From: Chitinophagales bacterium
Lineage (GTDB): Bacteria > Bacteroidota > Bacteroidia > Chitinophagales > CAIODY01
Assembly: GCA_947449695.1 (NCBI GenBank)
Contig: CANFST010000021.1
Location: 1-44,157 of the forward strand
DNA: 44,157 bases
Direction: 5' to 3'
This document shows, piece after piece, positions 22,873 through 32,573 of this stretch. The translations under genes and the position numbers were made by a program. The notes beneath the pieces are model-generated. The model was not told the origin of the DNA. It was given only the letters and a program-made list of their open reading frames with translations, and made no database searches. Numbering within the stretch: the stretch's first letter is position 1; each line of letters opens with the position of its first letter.

Positions 22873-24764
22873 TGATTGAAGTAAAAACTAAAGAAGGGCA
22901 AATATTGGAATTGGAAGCTGGTGCAAAATTGGCTTTGCAGTATGTTTCTCCGTTTTTTACTGATTCCTTGGGTAATGCTGAATATAGTTTGCCCATTAAA
23001 TTGGTAGGTAGTGGTAAAAATAAAATTGCACTTGATTTTTTTGATAGAATAAAATCAAGTAATCGGTCAGTAAGTTTTAATGGCGTTACGGTGAAGGATG
23101 ATGGGATGAAGATTGCGCAAGATTTAAATTTGTATATTGATTCAGTTGTAGGGAATTTGAACAGCGGTAATGCAACATTTGAAGGGCAATTGATTGGTGC
23201 TAAAGATGTTTTTTTGCGTTGGTTGGGTAGTGATGAAAATGGTGGTGCTACTAAGAAATTGAGTGATGTAGGATTATTGCAACAAATGATTGCTAGACCT
23301 TCAGTATCAGCGGCAAGTTTTGCAAGCCCAAATGCTGTATCAAGGTGGGCAACTGATGTGGTATTAAACCCAAGTACAACGCCACATATTTGCTTCCCAA
23401 GCTACCATGTACCTAATTGGAATACTTATGGGGAATTTGCAGCAACCCCATCATTAAATATGCATTTAACGTTAAATGGAGTGATAAATGCTTGGGATAA
23501 TGCTAATAACAGGATGCACAGTGAAATACTTTCAGGTACTGATTTATATATTAATGAGGTAGTTCCCATGTTTAAGGTTTATTGGGTTATTGAGCAAATA
23601 TTGGCTGATGCTGGTTATACGATTGGGAATGCACCAATATTAAATGATGCAGATTTTAAGAAAATATATGTGTTCAACAATGTTTCTATAACACCATTTG
23701 ATACTACAAATGGGAATTATGAATATGATGGTTTTTTTGTCGCTCCATCTAATCACATGCCCGATAAGTTGGTTTCAGATTGGTTGAATGAAATATCAAT
23801 TATTTTTGGCTTGAAGTTTTATTTCAAGCCTGATAATTCAGTTGATATATTTCAGTATAATGAATTACTGAATATTTCTGACAATGATGACTGGACAAAT
23901 AAAGTTGATGCAAATTTTATGAAAACTGGTACTGGTGCTGACTTGATTGGGTTAACACTGGGCTATGGTGGGTATGATTCAGAAAATTTACTTGGCGATG
24001 CGTTAAAAAAAGTGGAAAGTATTTATACAGCAATTGATAATGGGACATATACAATTGTTGCAAATAAAGCTGCATTGGGAAGCTATTCAGCAGGTACTGT
24101 GATTTTTGTAAAAAGTGAGAATACTTTTTATCAATCGCAGCCAGATAGTTCAAACCAATTGATTGGAGATAATTTACAACGCATTAAAGTATTGGATGGT
24201 AAAAAATCTATTTTATCAAATACCATTACACATAATAACATCATTAATCCAAATTATGGGGTTACGGCTTGGCAGCCAGTAAGTGATTGCTCAATGAGTC
24301 GAATAAAAGTAAAGGTTATAAGTTATACAATTACTGTCCCTGTACCTGTTCCGGGTACATTTTATAGGTCATACTATCAAGGTGTGGCAATACAACCATT
24401 TGTTTCAGCAATTGGCATTTATCACGGATTTCAAACTGTAATGGCTGGAACGTTCCCATTCGGCTCAAGCAATAATTATGCGCCTGATTCAACTACACAG
24501 CTAAATGCTTGGCATTTGGGATGGGTGGGTAGTGAGGGTTTGTATGAAACATTTTGGAAAAAGTGGGCTGAGTTTTTGGTAAAAATGATTACTGTAAAAT
24601 TCCCAATGTATTTGAATGCAAATGATTTGGCTACGCTGGATTATTCGAAGAAAAAAAGAATTAACGGGGTAAATTATTATTTGAAAAGCCTGAAAGTTGA
24701 ATTCCCATTGAGTGGAGGTAAGCAAGAGGGTGAGTTTGTATTGGCCGAAGGAATTGATTTATAA
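22872..24764 (+). CDS. Large tail tip / baseplate protein 1
   Basis: A 630-residue soluble protein rich in Gly, Asn, Ser and aromatic residues, with no signal peptide. Coming directly after the tape measure, it is in the position of distal tail or tail-tip proteins. The N-terminal residues (IEVKTKEGQILELEAGAKLALQ) look like a beta domain that could attach to the tail tube. Specific function is inferred from position. It is 20 bases before the next tail gene. Confidence 0.65.
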   Translation: MIEVKTKEGQILELEAGAKLALQYVSPFFTDSLGNAEYSLPIKLVGSGKNKIALDFFDRIKSSNRSVSFNGVTVKDDGMKIAQDLNLYIDSVVGNLNSGNATFEGQLIGAKDVFLRWLGSDENGGATKKLSDVGLLQQMIARPSVSAASFASPNAVSRWATDVVLNPSTTPHICFPSYHVPNWNTYGEFAATPSLNMHLTLNGVINAWDNANNRMHSEILSGTDLYINEVVPMFKVYWVIEQILADAGYTIGNAPILNDADFKKIYVFNNVSITPFDTTNGNYEYDGFFVAPSNHMPDKLVSDWLNEISIIFGLKFYFKPDNSVDIFQYNELLNISDNDDWTNKVDANFMKTGTGADLIGLTLGYGGYDSENLLGDALKKVESIYTAIDNGTYTIVANKAALGSYSAGTVIFVKSENTFYQSQPDSSNQLIGDNLQRIKVLDGKKSILSNTITHNNIINPNYGVTAWQPVSDCSMSRIKVKVISYTITVPVPVPGTFYRSYYQGVAIQPFVSAIGIYHGFQTVMAGTFPFGSSNNYAPDSTTQLNAWHLGWVGSEGLYETFWKKWAEFLVKMITVKFPMYLNANDLATLDYSKKKRINGVNYYLKSLKVEFPLSGGKQEGEFVLAEGIDL

Positions 24765-24783
24765 AAATTAAAATTGAATAAAT

Positions 24784-26337
24784 ATGAGTTTGACAATTTT
24801 GGAAGAACCTGGTGAAATGAGTTTGAGCAGAAACCCTGTAAGGATTGCTGTGAATACTTCACTTGGCAACGCTGCTGGTGTGAAAATTGAATTGGGTGTA
24901 TATGTTGAAACGATTGCTTTTAGTGGCAATTTCAGTAAGCTATATGCTGAAGATTTAACCCCCGATACGAATGGCAATGTAGTTTTTCAATTGGAGAAAT
25001 ATTTTGATGATGCTTTGGATTGGTTTATGCCTGAGTGGAGTAAACCAATGGGTAGGGTTGCTGAAGGTGTACGTCAGTTTTATTATGAAGTAATTGAGTA
25101 TAACAATGGCTCCATTCTTTCAAATTATAATCCTTGGGCAGGTGGCCCAGGCACTCCTTTTAAAATAATTTATAAGGGTGGTGTGCCTAAAGAACAATGG
25201 CGCAAAAATTATTTTTTCAGTCATTTTATTACTGGGAATAACGCAGGGTTAAGCAATTGGTGGCAGTATGATATTAAGTATTTGCCAGTGGGTTTATATC
25301 AACCTTATTGGCTGATGATGCAATGTAGAAATGCTACTGGGTATGCTAATCCGCAATTGGTTACAACAGTGTATTGGAATGATGGGACAAATACTGTTGT
25401 GAGTACTAATGTGCCTGAATTAAAAACTGGTGCTACGTTTAAATCGGCTTATGGTGGCTTATATTATTTTGCTGTGGGGATTGATCAATTGCAATTGGAG
25501 GCTTTAAGTAGTACTAAACAAATTGATTATTACACTGTGGAGTTAAACGATGGAGGTACCCAAATTGGCAGCAGAGCATGGTTTAAAGCTATTTATGAGT
25601 TAAGCTCGAAGGATAGGGCTTTGCTTGTAAATAATAGCTTGGGGGGGGTTGAAACTGTACGTTATTTCTATCAAGAACAAACTGGCATTCAGTTAGATGA
25701 AAGCAGGGGCGAATCTATCACTGATGATATTGGCAATGGGCGGATAATTGGGAAGCAATTTTTTAGCAATAGCATTCAAGAGCAGGTGAAACGGGTGGGC
25801 AATACTGGTAATTTGAGTAAGCAAATTATTGACCATTATCGTCAGGTTTTATTAGCTGAAAATATTTATGAAATTATCAGAAGTACTCCTTCGGCACCAA
25901 TTGGTATTGGGAATAGAGGTGTTAGATTTATTCCTATTCAACGTGATAGTATGAAGATTGCTTTACGAATAAAGAATGAGGATTCGGTAATTAATTCAAT
26001 GGTGATGGAGTATAGCTTGGCTTTGAAAAATAGTAGCTATGCGCCTGAAAATTTAGATACTAATTTATTTAGAATGGATGCTGGATATGGTTATTCGTTT
26101 ACTTTCCCTGCCTTGCCTACTGGCGATGCTTATTATATTTCTGCATGGCCTGGGTTCTTTTCTCCATCGCCATCGGGTATTGATTTTAACTCGAAAGAAA
26201 CTTTGTTATTGTGGGTAATTGGTAATTGGGGAACATTTGGCTATTGGTCAATTGATATGGATGGGAATTTGCAATTGGATTCAGATGTAAATTATGGAAC
26301 GCTTGCAGCTACTGCAGTATTTATTCAAACACACTAA
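24784..26337 (+). CDS. Large tail tip / baseplate protein 2
   Basis: A 517-residue protein, beta-rich with many Gly, Asn, Trp and Tyr residues, typical of tail-tip or receptor-contacting proteins. It contains a run of eight G at 25641-25648 within codons for LGGV, striking for this genome and possibly a slippage site that could switch the frame. It is two bases before the next gene. The exact role is not known. Confidence 0.6.
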   Translation: MSLTILEEPGEMSLSRNPVRIAVNTSLGNAAGVKIELGVYVETIAFSGNFSKLYAEDLTPDTNGNVVFQLEKYFDDALDWFMPEWSKPMGRVAEGVRQFYYEVIEYNNGSILSNYNPWAGGPGTPFKIIYKGGVPKEQWRKNYFFSHFITGNNAGLSNWWQYDIKYLPVGLYQPYWLMMQCRNATGYANPQLVTTVYWNDGTNTVVSTNVPELKTGATFKSAYGGLYYFAVGIDQLQLEALSSTKQIDYYTVELNDGGTQIGSRAWFKAIYELSSKDRALLVNNSLGGVETVRYFYQEQTGIQLDESRGESITDDIGNGRIIGKQFFSNSIQEQVKRVGNTGNLSKQIIDHYRQVLLAENIYEIIRSTPSAPIGIGNRGVRFIPIQRDSMKIALRIKNEDSVINSMVMEYSLALKNSSYAPENLDTNLFRMDAGYGYSFTFPALPTGDAYYISAWPGFFSPSPSGIDFNSKETLLLWVIGNWGTFGYWSIDMDGNLQLDSDVNYGTLAATAVFIQTH

Positions 26338-26339
26338 TT

Positions 26340-27464
26340 ATGGTAAACTCTGAAATACAAAATTGGCTGAATGGTGATAGAAATTTCAATAAGGGATTAT
26401 TGTTATTTCAATTTCACGGCAAAACAATTTATCCGGCTAATATGGTAATGGCTGAATGGAAATTGATGAGTGGAAAAGAAGATGCCATGAAAGGTAAACT
26501 GCTTAACTATTTGAAAGAAATATATAATGCTTCAAAAAAAGATTTGCCCAATCAGAATATGAATGTTATGGCAGGTGAAAAAAAAGTTCGCCTGCCTTCT
26601 TCTGATAAAAATAAAATTGTTAGAACTGGGAAAATAACATTGCAATCGTTTGATAATTCTTCCGACAAAAAAGAAATTTTAAAAAATAATTTGTCGGAGC
26701 AGGAAGAAAAGGTTTCCCAAAAAACTGCTCACCGAGAAAATGCTACTGTGAACATTAAATTATCGGATAATTCTGTAATGAAAATTCATCCTGATTTGGT
26801 GGAGAAAGTGAATGGGATGGAAATGCATTTGGGTAGTACTTTGAAAATTGGGATAAGCCAAAAAGAATTTTTGAAGATGCTTTACAGCGGTGAACGATTG
26901 GATTTGGTGCTTTGTAAATTGAATTTGCAAATGAAATCGGGAGGTGAAAGGGAAGAGTTTAGAAATGTGATTTGTACTGTGAGCCGTGAATGGGTTGACC
27001 ATTTGAGCGATGATATTAAAGCTTATCCAGTTTCTACACAAAAACAAATCAATCAGCTCAAGGCTGAATGGTTACCGTGGTGGGCTGAAAAATGTGATTT
27101 GCATAGTAAGCTAAAGGTTACTAATGACAAGAAGCAACGCTATGAATATGCTGAACGGATTGTTTATTTACAAAAATGTTTGGTGCAGGTATGGGATGCT
27201 GTGAACTTCATTAAAAAATTTGGTAGGCCGCCTGCAAATTTTGTTTTACCAACGTTGAAACCAGTTGAAGTGCAGGTTTCAAACAATGATGCTGCAATGG
27301 TGAAGGAGCATGAAAACTTGATTGCGAATATTAGCAAGATGCGAAAAGCTGTGAAAACTTTGAGTGGTACTAAGTTGGAAAAGAAACAAGCTGCTTTGGC
27401 AAAATCAATTGAGCGTAGAGATTTTATTCGTGAGAAATTGGGTTACCCAAAATTAAAAGAGTGA
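26340..27464 (+). CDS. Hypothetical protein between tail and terminase genes
   Basis: A 374-residue protein. Residues about 60-140 are polar and probably disordered. A compact domain follows at about 140-230, and the C-terminal 120 residues look like coiled coil. It is not recognised. It overlaps the next gene by four bases. Its place between tail and packaging genes would fit a virion or injection role, which is inference. Confidence 0.6.
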   Translation: MVNSEIQNWLNGDRNFNKGLLLFQFHGKTIYPANMVMAEWKLMSGKEDAMKGKLLNYLKEIYNASKKDLPNQNMNVMAGEKKVRLPSSDKNKIVRTGKITLQSFDNSSDKKEILKNNLSEQEEKVSQKTAHRENATVNIKLSDNSVMKIHPDLVEKVNGMEMHLGSTLKIGISQKEFLKMLYSGERLDLVLCKLNLQMKSGGEREEFRNVICTVSREWVDHLSDDIKAYPVSTQKQINQLKAEWLPWWAEKCDLHSKLKVTNDKKQRYEYAERIVYLQKCLVQVWDAVNFIKKFGRPPANFVLPTLKPVEVQVSNNDAAMVKEHENLIANISKMRKAVKTLSGTKLEKKQAALAKSIERRDFIREKLGYPKLKE

Positions 27465-28048
27465 GTTTATTTCAAATACATACTACTGAAAAAAATACTT
27501 CTGCAACTGAAAATATTAGTTGCAGAAGTATTGGTGCTATTCAATTTATTCAGGAAAAACAAAAGCTATTACTAGATGAGGTGATTGGTGAATTAAAGAT
27601 GAATGAGCATATTCATTTTTTTACAAAAAATTCATGGACTGTGCCTGATTTGGTTTTATACATTTTATCGCAAACTGGTAAAGCGAATGTATTTATTGCC
27701 AGTTGGGCAATGAAAGAGTTCCCAGCTCGAAGAATTGTTAAAGCCAAGCAGGAAAATTTGATTGAGCAGTTGCATATCAAATTAGATCATCGAGTGAAAA
27801 CGTATGATAACCAGGTTTATCATTTTTTGCAAAAAAATGCTGATACGTTGGTATTGGCTCATTGCCATGCTAAAGTAACAGTGATTGAAAATAAAGAGTG
27901 GGGTGTAGTTATAACTGGTAGTGCTAATTATTCTGCTAATCCAAGAGCAGAAGCTGGTGTGATAAGTTGTGATAAAAAAGTAGCACAGGTGGCAAAGAAT
28001 TGGATTTTGAATATTGATGAAAATAATTTGAATGATGGAATGGACTGA
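27461..28048 (+). CDS. PLD-like (HKD-motif) protein
   Basis: A 195-residue protein with one phospholipase-D type motif: HAKVTVIENKEWGVVITGSANYSANPR, in which His, Lys and the GSANYS segment match the family pattern. Only one HKD copy is present, so a homodimer would be expected, as for Nuc-type endonucleases. The start is GTG 27461, overlapping the previous stop. Placed directly upstream of the terminase genes it may help packaging, degrade DNA or repair ends. That assignment is inference. Confidence 0.65.
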   Translation: MSLFQIHTTEKNTSATENISCRSIGAIQFIQEKQKLLLDEVIGELKMNEHIHFFTKNSWTVPDLVLYILSQTGKANVFIASWAMKEFPARRIVKAKQENLIEQLHIKLDHRVKTYDNQVYHFLQKNADTLVLAHCHAKVTVIENKEWGVVITGSANYSANPRAEAGVISCDKKVAQVAKNWILNIDENNLNDGMD

Positions 28049-28316
28049 TGAAAAACTAAAGGAACTGAAAGGCTTTGGTGCTGCATTTTTCAGCATCAAA
28101 AAAACTGCATTTTGTATGGAATTAGATTATGAAGAATTGAAAATGGAATTGAAAAATGACGAAAGTAAAGCCTTTAAAAATTATTGGGGTGGGTTTTATG
28201 AATCGGAAGTAAAAGTGAATAAAGGGGTAATTGATATGGCAGCAAATGGCAGTAATCCTGCTCAAACATTGGCTATCAAAATTGCTCAAGAAGCTAAAAA
28301 TGAAAATTATGAATGA
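28032..28316 (+). CDS. Small HTH-like protein, possible small terminase subunit
   Basis: A 94-residue protein whose segment about residues 15-40 (AAFFSIKKTAFCMELDYEEL) resembles a helix-turn-helix. It overlaps the previous gene by 17 bases and the next by eight. It and the following gene precede the large terminase, the usual position of the small subunit that recognises phage DNA. Confidence 0.5.
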   Translation: MMEWTDEKLKELKGFGAAFFSIKKTAFCMELDYEELKMELKNDESKAFKNYWGGFYESEVKVNKGVIDMAANGSNPAQTLAIKIAQEAKNENYE

Positions 28317-28944
28317 CGTTTTATTAGATAGAAATATTGCGCTGAATATTCTGCAAAAAATAAGTAGAAGTGCAAAAACGACAGCAGTGGAAGAAATTCT
28401 TCAACCTGCTGAAATGGCTTATAAAAATAAGCTTGATTATGTTGATACTTTGGTAAGAAGTCACCCATCAGCAACTGATAAAACATTGGTGAAGTTGATT
28501 CAATCCTATTTTTCATGTTGCCTAAATACTGCTGATAAACTATTAAATGATACTAAATTTTTTCATGGTTCACAATTGAAAGCACAAAAGAATTATGAAA
28601 AAAGAAAGTTGACTTTAGTACTTCAAGAAGCTATTGAAGATACTAAAAAAGTGATGGAGGCCAATAAATACAAAGATCCTTACATTCAGTTGGAAGGAAG
28701 CAAAACTTTGGCGAAACTTACCGAAGTGCTAGATAAATTGAACCAGTATAATGTTGAAGAAAACGAATTGAATATTGGCAATGAAATAACTGTAGTTTAT
28801 AAATTCAGTACTGACCCTAAGATACTGCCTGAAATGGATGAAGAATCAATTGCAAAAATTGATGCTAAAGTGGATAGAATTATTAAGAATAAGCTTCGCC
28901 GAGATGATATTGAGGATGTAGATTATGTTGAAGTAAAAAAATAA
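28309..28944 (+). CDS. Terminase-associated protein, possible small subunit
   Basis: A 211-residue helical protein just upstream of the large terminase, four bases apart. The C-terminus is acidic and basic in blocks. ATG 28309 is chosen because the longer frame overlaps the previous gene; ATG 28300 is a close alternative. It could be the small terminase subunit, with the 94-residue gene a partner. Confidence 0.5.
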   Translation: MNDVLLDRNIALNILQKISRSAKTTAVEEILQPAEMAYKNKLDYVDTLVRSHPSATDKTLVKLIQSYFSCCLNTADKLLNDTKFFHGSQLKAQKNYEKRKLTLVLQEAIEDTKKVMEANKYKDPYIQLEGSKTLAKLTEVLDKLNQYNVEENELNIGNEITVVYKFSTDPKILPEMDEESIAKIDAKVDRIIKNKLRRDDIEDVDYVEVKK

Positions 28945-28948
28945 ACAA

Positions 28949-30568
28949 ATGGAAACGAAAGAAATTTCAACATATATCAATGAGGCACAGCAAAAATGTA
29001 TGATGGTGCGAAGCCGAATACAAGTGAATGGTATTGGTAGAGCTGGTGGTAAATCAACTATTATTTTCCCTTACAAATTAAATTTGAGGGTGAGTTTAAT
29101 GCCTAGAAGTACTGGGGCATTATTGGCACCCAGTTACCAAAAGATGTTGCAAGATTTGATAAACCCAATGCTTACTGGATTATCAAAGTTTGGCTTAGAA
29201 GAAGATAGAGATTTTGTGATTGGTAAAAAACCACCGAAGAAATGGGGTTGGGTTGAACCTTATTTAAAACTCAAAAACTATGACTATTGTATTGCTTGGC
29301 GCAATGGTGCTGTGCAACGTGTTGTTAGTCAAGATAAATCAGTTACTAGTAATGGTATTGAGTGCCATTGGATAATGGGTGATGAATTCAAATTATTGAA
29401 TGGGAAACGATTTGTAGAACAATTATTACCAGCAATGAGGGGTATGGCTTGGGTTTGGCAGGATATTCCGGAGTATAACTCTTTAGAATTTTTCTCTGAT
29501 TTATATTTTGATAAACGTGGTGGTGATTGGGTTCTCAAGCTTTATGGAGATAAACATAACGATGAAGTGACTGAAGCAATTTATCAATTAGCCATGTTGG
29601 TTGAGCATTTGGAAGAAAATATTCCTACTCATCCGAAATTAGCTTCAATGAAAACTAAGTTGAACATCATGCGATGTAATTCAATTTCAGTAATCAAAGC
29701 GCCATCAACTGCCAATAGATATGTATTAGGTGCTAATTACTTTAAAACTCAAGCTGAATCAATGACAATTCAGGAGTTCAAAGGTTCAATTTTATCAATG
29801 GAAGCTGTTGGTGGTGGTGATTTCTATGCAGCATTTGATGTAGATGTTCATGGATATTTTGCAAAAGATATTATGAACAATGGATTGGCGGAGGATTTGA
29901 AAAAGATTTCAGATAAAGACAGTACAATGGATGATGATTGCGATGCTTATAAACCATTGGATATTGCTGTAGATTGGGGTGGTACAATTAATTGTTGCTC
30001 AGTTTACCAGGAAAGAATTTACTCAGTTGATAAGCTTAACGAATTTTTTACAAAACCACCAGAGAAATATTTAGCACTAGCACGAAAGGTTGCACACTAT
30101 TATCGCCATCATAAAAATAAGGTGTTCTATTTTTATTACGATCCATCAGGTAATTCTGAAAGAGCAGATTCAGTTGAAACATTTGCTGAAGAATTTGCAA
30201 ATGAGCTTCGTTCTAATGGTTGGAAAGTGATTATGATGAGTTTGGGTAAAAAGAATACTTACCATGCCAAAAAACATCGTTTGTGGTCAACTATATTGGT
30301 TGAGCGTAATGGACGATGTACTGATGAACGATTTAAGGTATTCCGCATTAATCGAAATAATTGTCCAAATTCTATTATTTCAATCGCAAATGCTCCATTG
30401 AAAATTACAAACGGTTCTTATGAAAAAGATAAAAGTTCAGAAAGAAAAACAAGTGGTGTTCTTCCAGAACATGCCACACACTTCAGTGATACTGATGACA
30501 TATATATGGTAGAAAAACAGATGCATATACTTGATGATGATTCCAGCCCATTTGGTAGAGTAATATAA
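28949..30568 (+). CDS. terL: Terminase large subunit
   Basis: A 539-residue packaging motor protein. The ATPase domain has a Walker A-like GRAGGKS (residues 30-36) and a Walker B MGDE (Asp145, Glu146). The nuclease domain has acidic residues in DIAVDWGG (about residue 342), YYDPSGN (about 400) and near the C-terminus HFSDTDD (about 515). It cuts and pumps DNA through the portal. It is the last gene of the late operon and is followed by a strong terminator at 30591. Confidence 0.9.
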   Translation: METKEISTYINEAQQKCMMVRSRIQVNGIGRAGGKSTIIFPYKLNLRVSLMPRSTGALLAPSYQKMLQDLINPMLTGLSKFGLEEDRDFVIGKKPPKKWGWVEPYLKLKNYDYCIAWRNGAVQRVVSQDKSVTSNGIECHWIMGDEFKLLNGKRFVEQLLPAMRGMAWVWQDIPEYNSLEFFSDLYFDKRGGDWVLKLYGDKHNDEVTEAIYQLAMLVEHLEENIPTHPKLASMKTKLNIMRCNSISVIKAPSTANRYVLGANYFKTQAESMTIQEFKGSILSMEAVGGGDFYAAFDVDVHGYFAKDIMNNGLAEDLKKISDKDSTMDDDCDAYKPLDIAVDWGGTINCCSVYQERIYSVDKLNEFFTKPPEKYLALARKVAHYYRHHKNKVFYFYYDPSGNSERADSVETFAEEFANELRSNGWKVIMMSLGKKNTYHAKKHRLWSTILVERNGRCTDERFKVFRINRNNCPNSIISIANAPLKITNGSYEKDKSSERKTSGVLPEHATHFSDTDDIYMVEKQMHILDDDSSPFGRVI

Positions 30569-30590
30569 ACATCTAATTAGGTAAACAAAA

Positions 30591-30632
30591 AGGCAGTTGA
30601 GCGTAGGTAATATAGCTCAACTGCCTTTTTTT
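30591..30632 (+). terminator. Terminator of the late operon
   Basis: A perfect 12-bp stem, AGGCAGTTGAGC (30591-30602) with GCTCAACTGCCT (30615-30626), extended by AAA/TTT, then a T run. It ends the late operon 22 bases after the terminase stop. Confidence 0.9.
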
Positions 30633-30964
30633 ATTATTGGTATCAACTTTTCAAGTTGATTTTCATAAGGCATGATTTTGTAGTAAAAACCATACAAAAA
30701 ACGGTCAAAAATGCCTTGCGACTGCCAAAAAATTTAGGACGTTAGGCGTACCCTCAAAAGATAAACTAAAATGCGTATAAAAAACAAGACGCATTTTGAT
30801 GAAATTCAATGAATTATAAAAACAAGTGTTGAGTTTTTAATTTTGAAAAATCAATTGAAATTATTTAATAAAAATAATTTTAAAAACTGCTTGAAAGTAT
30901 TAACAATACTGTATTTTATGTGGATAATTATAATTAAAATCCGCAAAAATAACTTGCATAAAAC
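30633..30964. other. Non-coding stretch after the late operon
   Basis: I see no gene here. It has a perfect 8-bp hairpin with a three-base loop, ATCAACTT-TTC-AAGTTGAT (30642-30660), and a 9-bp inverted repeat, AAAATGCGT (30768-30776) with ACGCATTTT (30789-30797). The element GACGTTAGGCG near 30738 resembles the ends of the cassette sites. The rest is AT-rich up to the promoter at 30965. Confidence 0.5.
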
Positions 30965-31051
30965 TTGACAAAATACATTTTAATTTTGTATCTTTGAAGT
31001 ATCAAAATATCAATAATTAAATCAGGGGCGAAACTGAATAACGGTCGCAAA
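30965..31051 (+). promoter_or_regulatory. Bacteroidota promoter with repeated structured leader, copy 2
   Basis: TTG (30965-30967), 21 bases, TATCTTTG (30989-30996), then a 33-base leader (31019-31051) identical to 4582-4614, ending six bases before ATG 31058. It has the same hairpin with loop AATAA. The two copies lie about 26 kb apart and drive unrelated operons, so they are likely turned on together. Confidence 0.8.
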
Positions 31052-31057
31052 AACAAA

Positions 31058-31441
31058 ATGAGTTCTACAGACAAAACAGCCACAAATGGCAAAGTAGCAA
31101 ACACAGTTTTAAATTCTTCTAAAACTGAAACTAAAAAACCTGAACTTTCAAATTTGGTAATCACTACCAAAAGTTCAGAGTTAACAACAAATCAAAAGTT
31201 GGAAAAACTGAATGAGTTAAACGCAATTAGTGAGCGTTTGACCAGTTTGCAAAACACAAAAGAGAAGTTAGGAAAATTCAAACTTCAATCTGACAAAAAT
31301 TTGGATGTTTTAGGGATTAAAGACGGATTCGGGAATGAATTCAGAACATATAATACTATGTTGATTAAAGATGTTATTGATTTACTGATGAAGCAAACTG
31401 AATTAAAAATGGCTGATACTGAACAGCAGTTAATTTTCTAA
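31058..31441 (+). CDS. Hypothetical protein, partner of the DUF932 gene
   Basis: A 127-residue protein. The first half is Lys/Thr/Ser-rich and likely disordered, and the second half is helical. It is expressed from the promoter at 30965 through the structured leader. It is followed by a terminator at 31454 and then by the DUF932 gene, a pairing I recall from Bacteroidota mobile elements. Function unknown. Confidence 0.65.
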   Translation: MSSTDKTATNGKVANTVLNSSKTETKKPELSNLVITTKSSELTTNQKLEKLNELNAISERLTSLQNTKEKLGKFKLQSDKNLDVLGIKDGFGNEFRTYNTMLIKDVIDLLMKQTELKMADTEQQLIF

Positions 31442-31453
31442 ATTCTTAAAATA

Positions 31454-31490
31454 AAAATGGGCATTGGTTACACCCTTTGCCCATTTTTTA
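31454..31490 (+). terminator. Intrinsic terminator
   Basis: A 10-bp stem, AAAATGGGCA (31454-31463) with TGCCCATTTT (31478-31487), ending in a T run. It lies between the gene at 31058 and the DUF932 gene, so expression of the latter would be reduced or need read-through or its own promoter, which I could not find. Confidence 0.8.
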
Positions 31491-31526
31491 ATTATTAAAT
31501 TTCTTTAACAATTAAACACATTGCAA

Positions 31527-32396
31527 ATGTACAATAAAATTGATACACAAAATTTTAAATCATCAATTCAGAATGATGATATTTTTATAAAAAATGAAGT
31601 GGTAAGCCTTGCAAATATTAGCAATTACCCGACACGAAAAGGACTTGAAAATGCTATTCTTAGCAATGGGCAAATTGTAAATATTGTTTCACAACAATAT
31701 GGACATTTGCCGAATGAAAATTTCTTTTTAAAGGTGGAAAAGAAATTAATTGATGCTGAAATAAATTATATCACCAGGAGCATTAACCGAGACAATAGAA
31801 GCTTTGCAGTTGATTATATTTTAGCTGATGAAAATTTTGAAGTTGAAATAAAAAATGGAGCTGATAAAATTAAACCAATGTTGCGTTTTACAAATTCTTA
31901 TGATGGAAGCTGTAAAACAAGCGGACATTTCGGATTTTTTAGAGAAGTTTGTAAAAATGGTTTGCATGTAGCACATGCTGAAATTGGATTTTCGGTAAAA
32001 CATAAAGGCAACATTGCTGAAATTGTTTTGCCAGAGATAAACCACATTTTGAAAAAATTTATGGATAATGAATTTTTCACTTTGCACAGAAAATTTGAAG
32101 TATTAGCCGAAGCGCCTATTTCAAATGTAAAAGATTTTGTGCAGCAAGTTTGCGGTAAAACTGCTTTATTTCAATTTGAAAGCAGTGAAAAAAATCCAAC
32201 TAATCCAAGCCTGAATGCTCAATTGGTGATTGATGCAATTGAAAGGGAAAGTAATTTTTTGAAAACGCCGCCTAATTTGTGGTTGGGCTACAATGCCTTT
32301 AATGAAGTATTGCATAATAAATTGAAACGCACTTTTGAAAATCAAAAGCGCACAGATGCTCATATTTTTAATAAAATTTTGGAAATGGCAAACTGA
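31527..32396 (+). CDS. DUF932-family protein
   Basis: A 289-residue protein. The central segment RSFAVDYILADENFEVEI followed by RFTNSYDGSCKTSGHFGFFREVC and NGL matches the DUF932 pattern found in many phages and plasmids. Its function is unknown; it may be a DNA-associated protein used in replication or mobility. ATG 31527 is chosen over an upstream TTG. A terminator follows at 32429. Confidence 0.8.
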   Translation: MYNKIDTQNFKSSIQNDDIFIKNEVVSLANISNYPTRKGLENAILSNGQIVNIVSQQYGHLPNENFFLKVEKKLIDAEINYITRSINRDNRSFAVDYILADENFEVEIKNGADKIKPMLRFTNSYDGSCKTSGHFGFFREVCKNGLHVAHAEIGFSVKHKGNIAEIVLPEINHILKKFMDNEFFTLHRKFEVLAEAPISNVKDFVQQVCGKTALFQFESSEKNPTNPSLNAQLVIDAIERESNFLKTPPNLWLGYNAFNEVLHNKLKRTFENQKRTDAHIFNKILEMAN

Positions 32397-32427
32397 CATT
32401 TAAAATAAAATGTTGCATTGAATTGAA

Positions 32428-32468
32428 TAAAAAAGCCCTTGCTGATGAAAATTGGTAGGGGCTTTTTT
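32428..32468 (+). terminator. Intrinsic terminator after DUF932 gene
   Basis: AAAAAAGCCC pairs with GGGCTTTTTT across a loop of about 20 bases, with T residues at the end. It separates DUF932 from the secreted-protein unit. Confidence 0.8.
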
Positions 32469-32525
32469 ACAAAATTTTTCTTTTTGGTTATCCCCAAAAA
32501 GAAACAAAAAGCGATTCGATGCTAC

Positions 32526-32556
32526 TTGGTGGAAAATTTTAAATTGATTATTTTTG
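32526..32556 (+). promoter_or_regulatory. Promoter of secreted-protein unit
   Basis: TTG (32526-32528), 20 bases, TATTTTTG (32549-32556), 17 bases before ATG 32574. It fits the Bacteroidota consensus and gives this gene its own expression. Confidence 0.65.
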
Positions 32557-32573
32557 CAAGAAAAATCCTAAAC

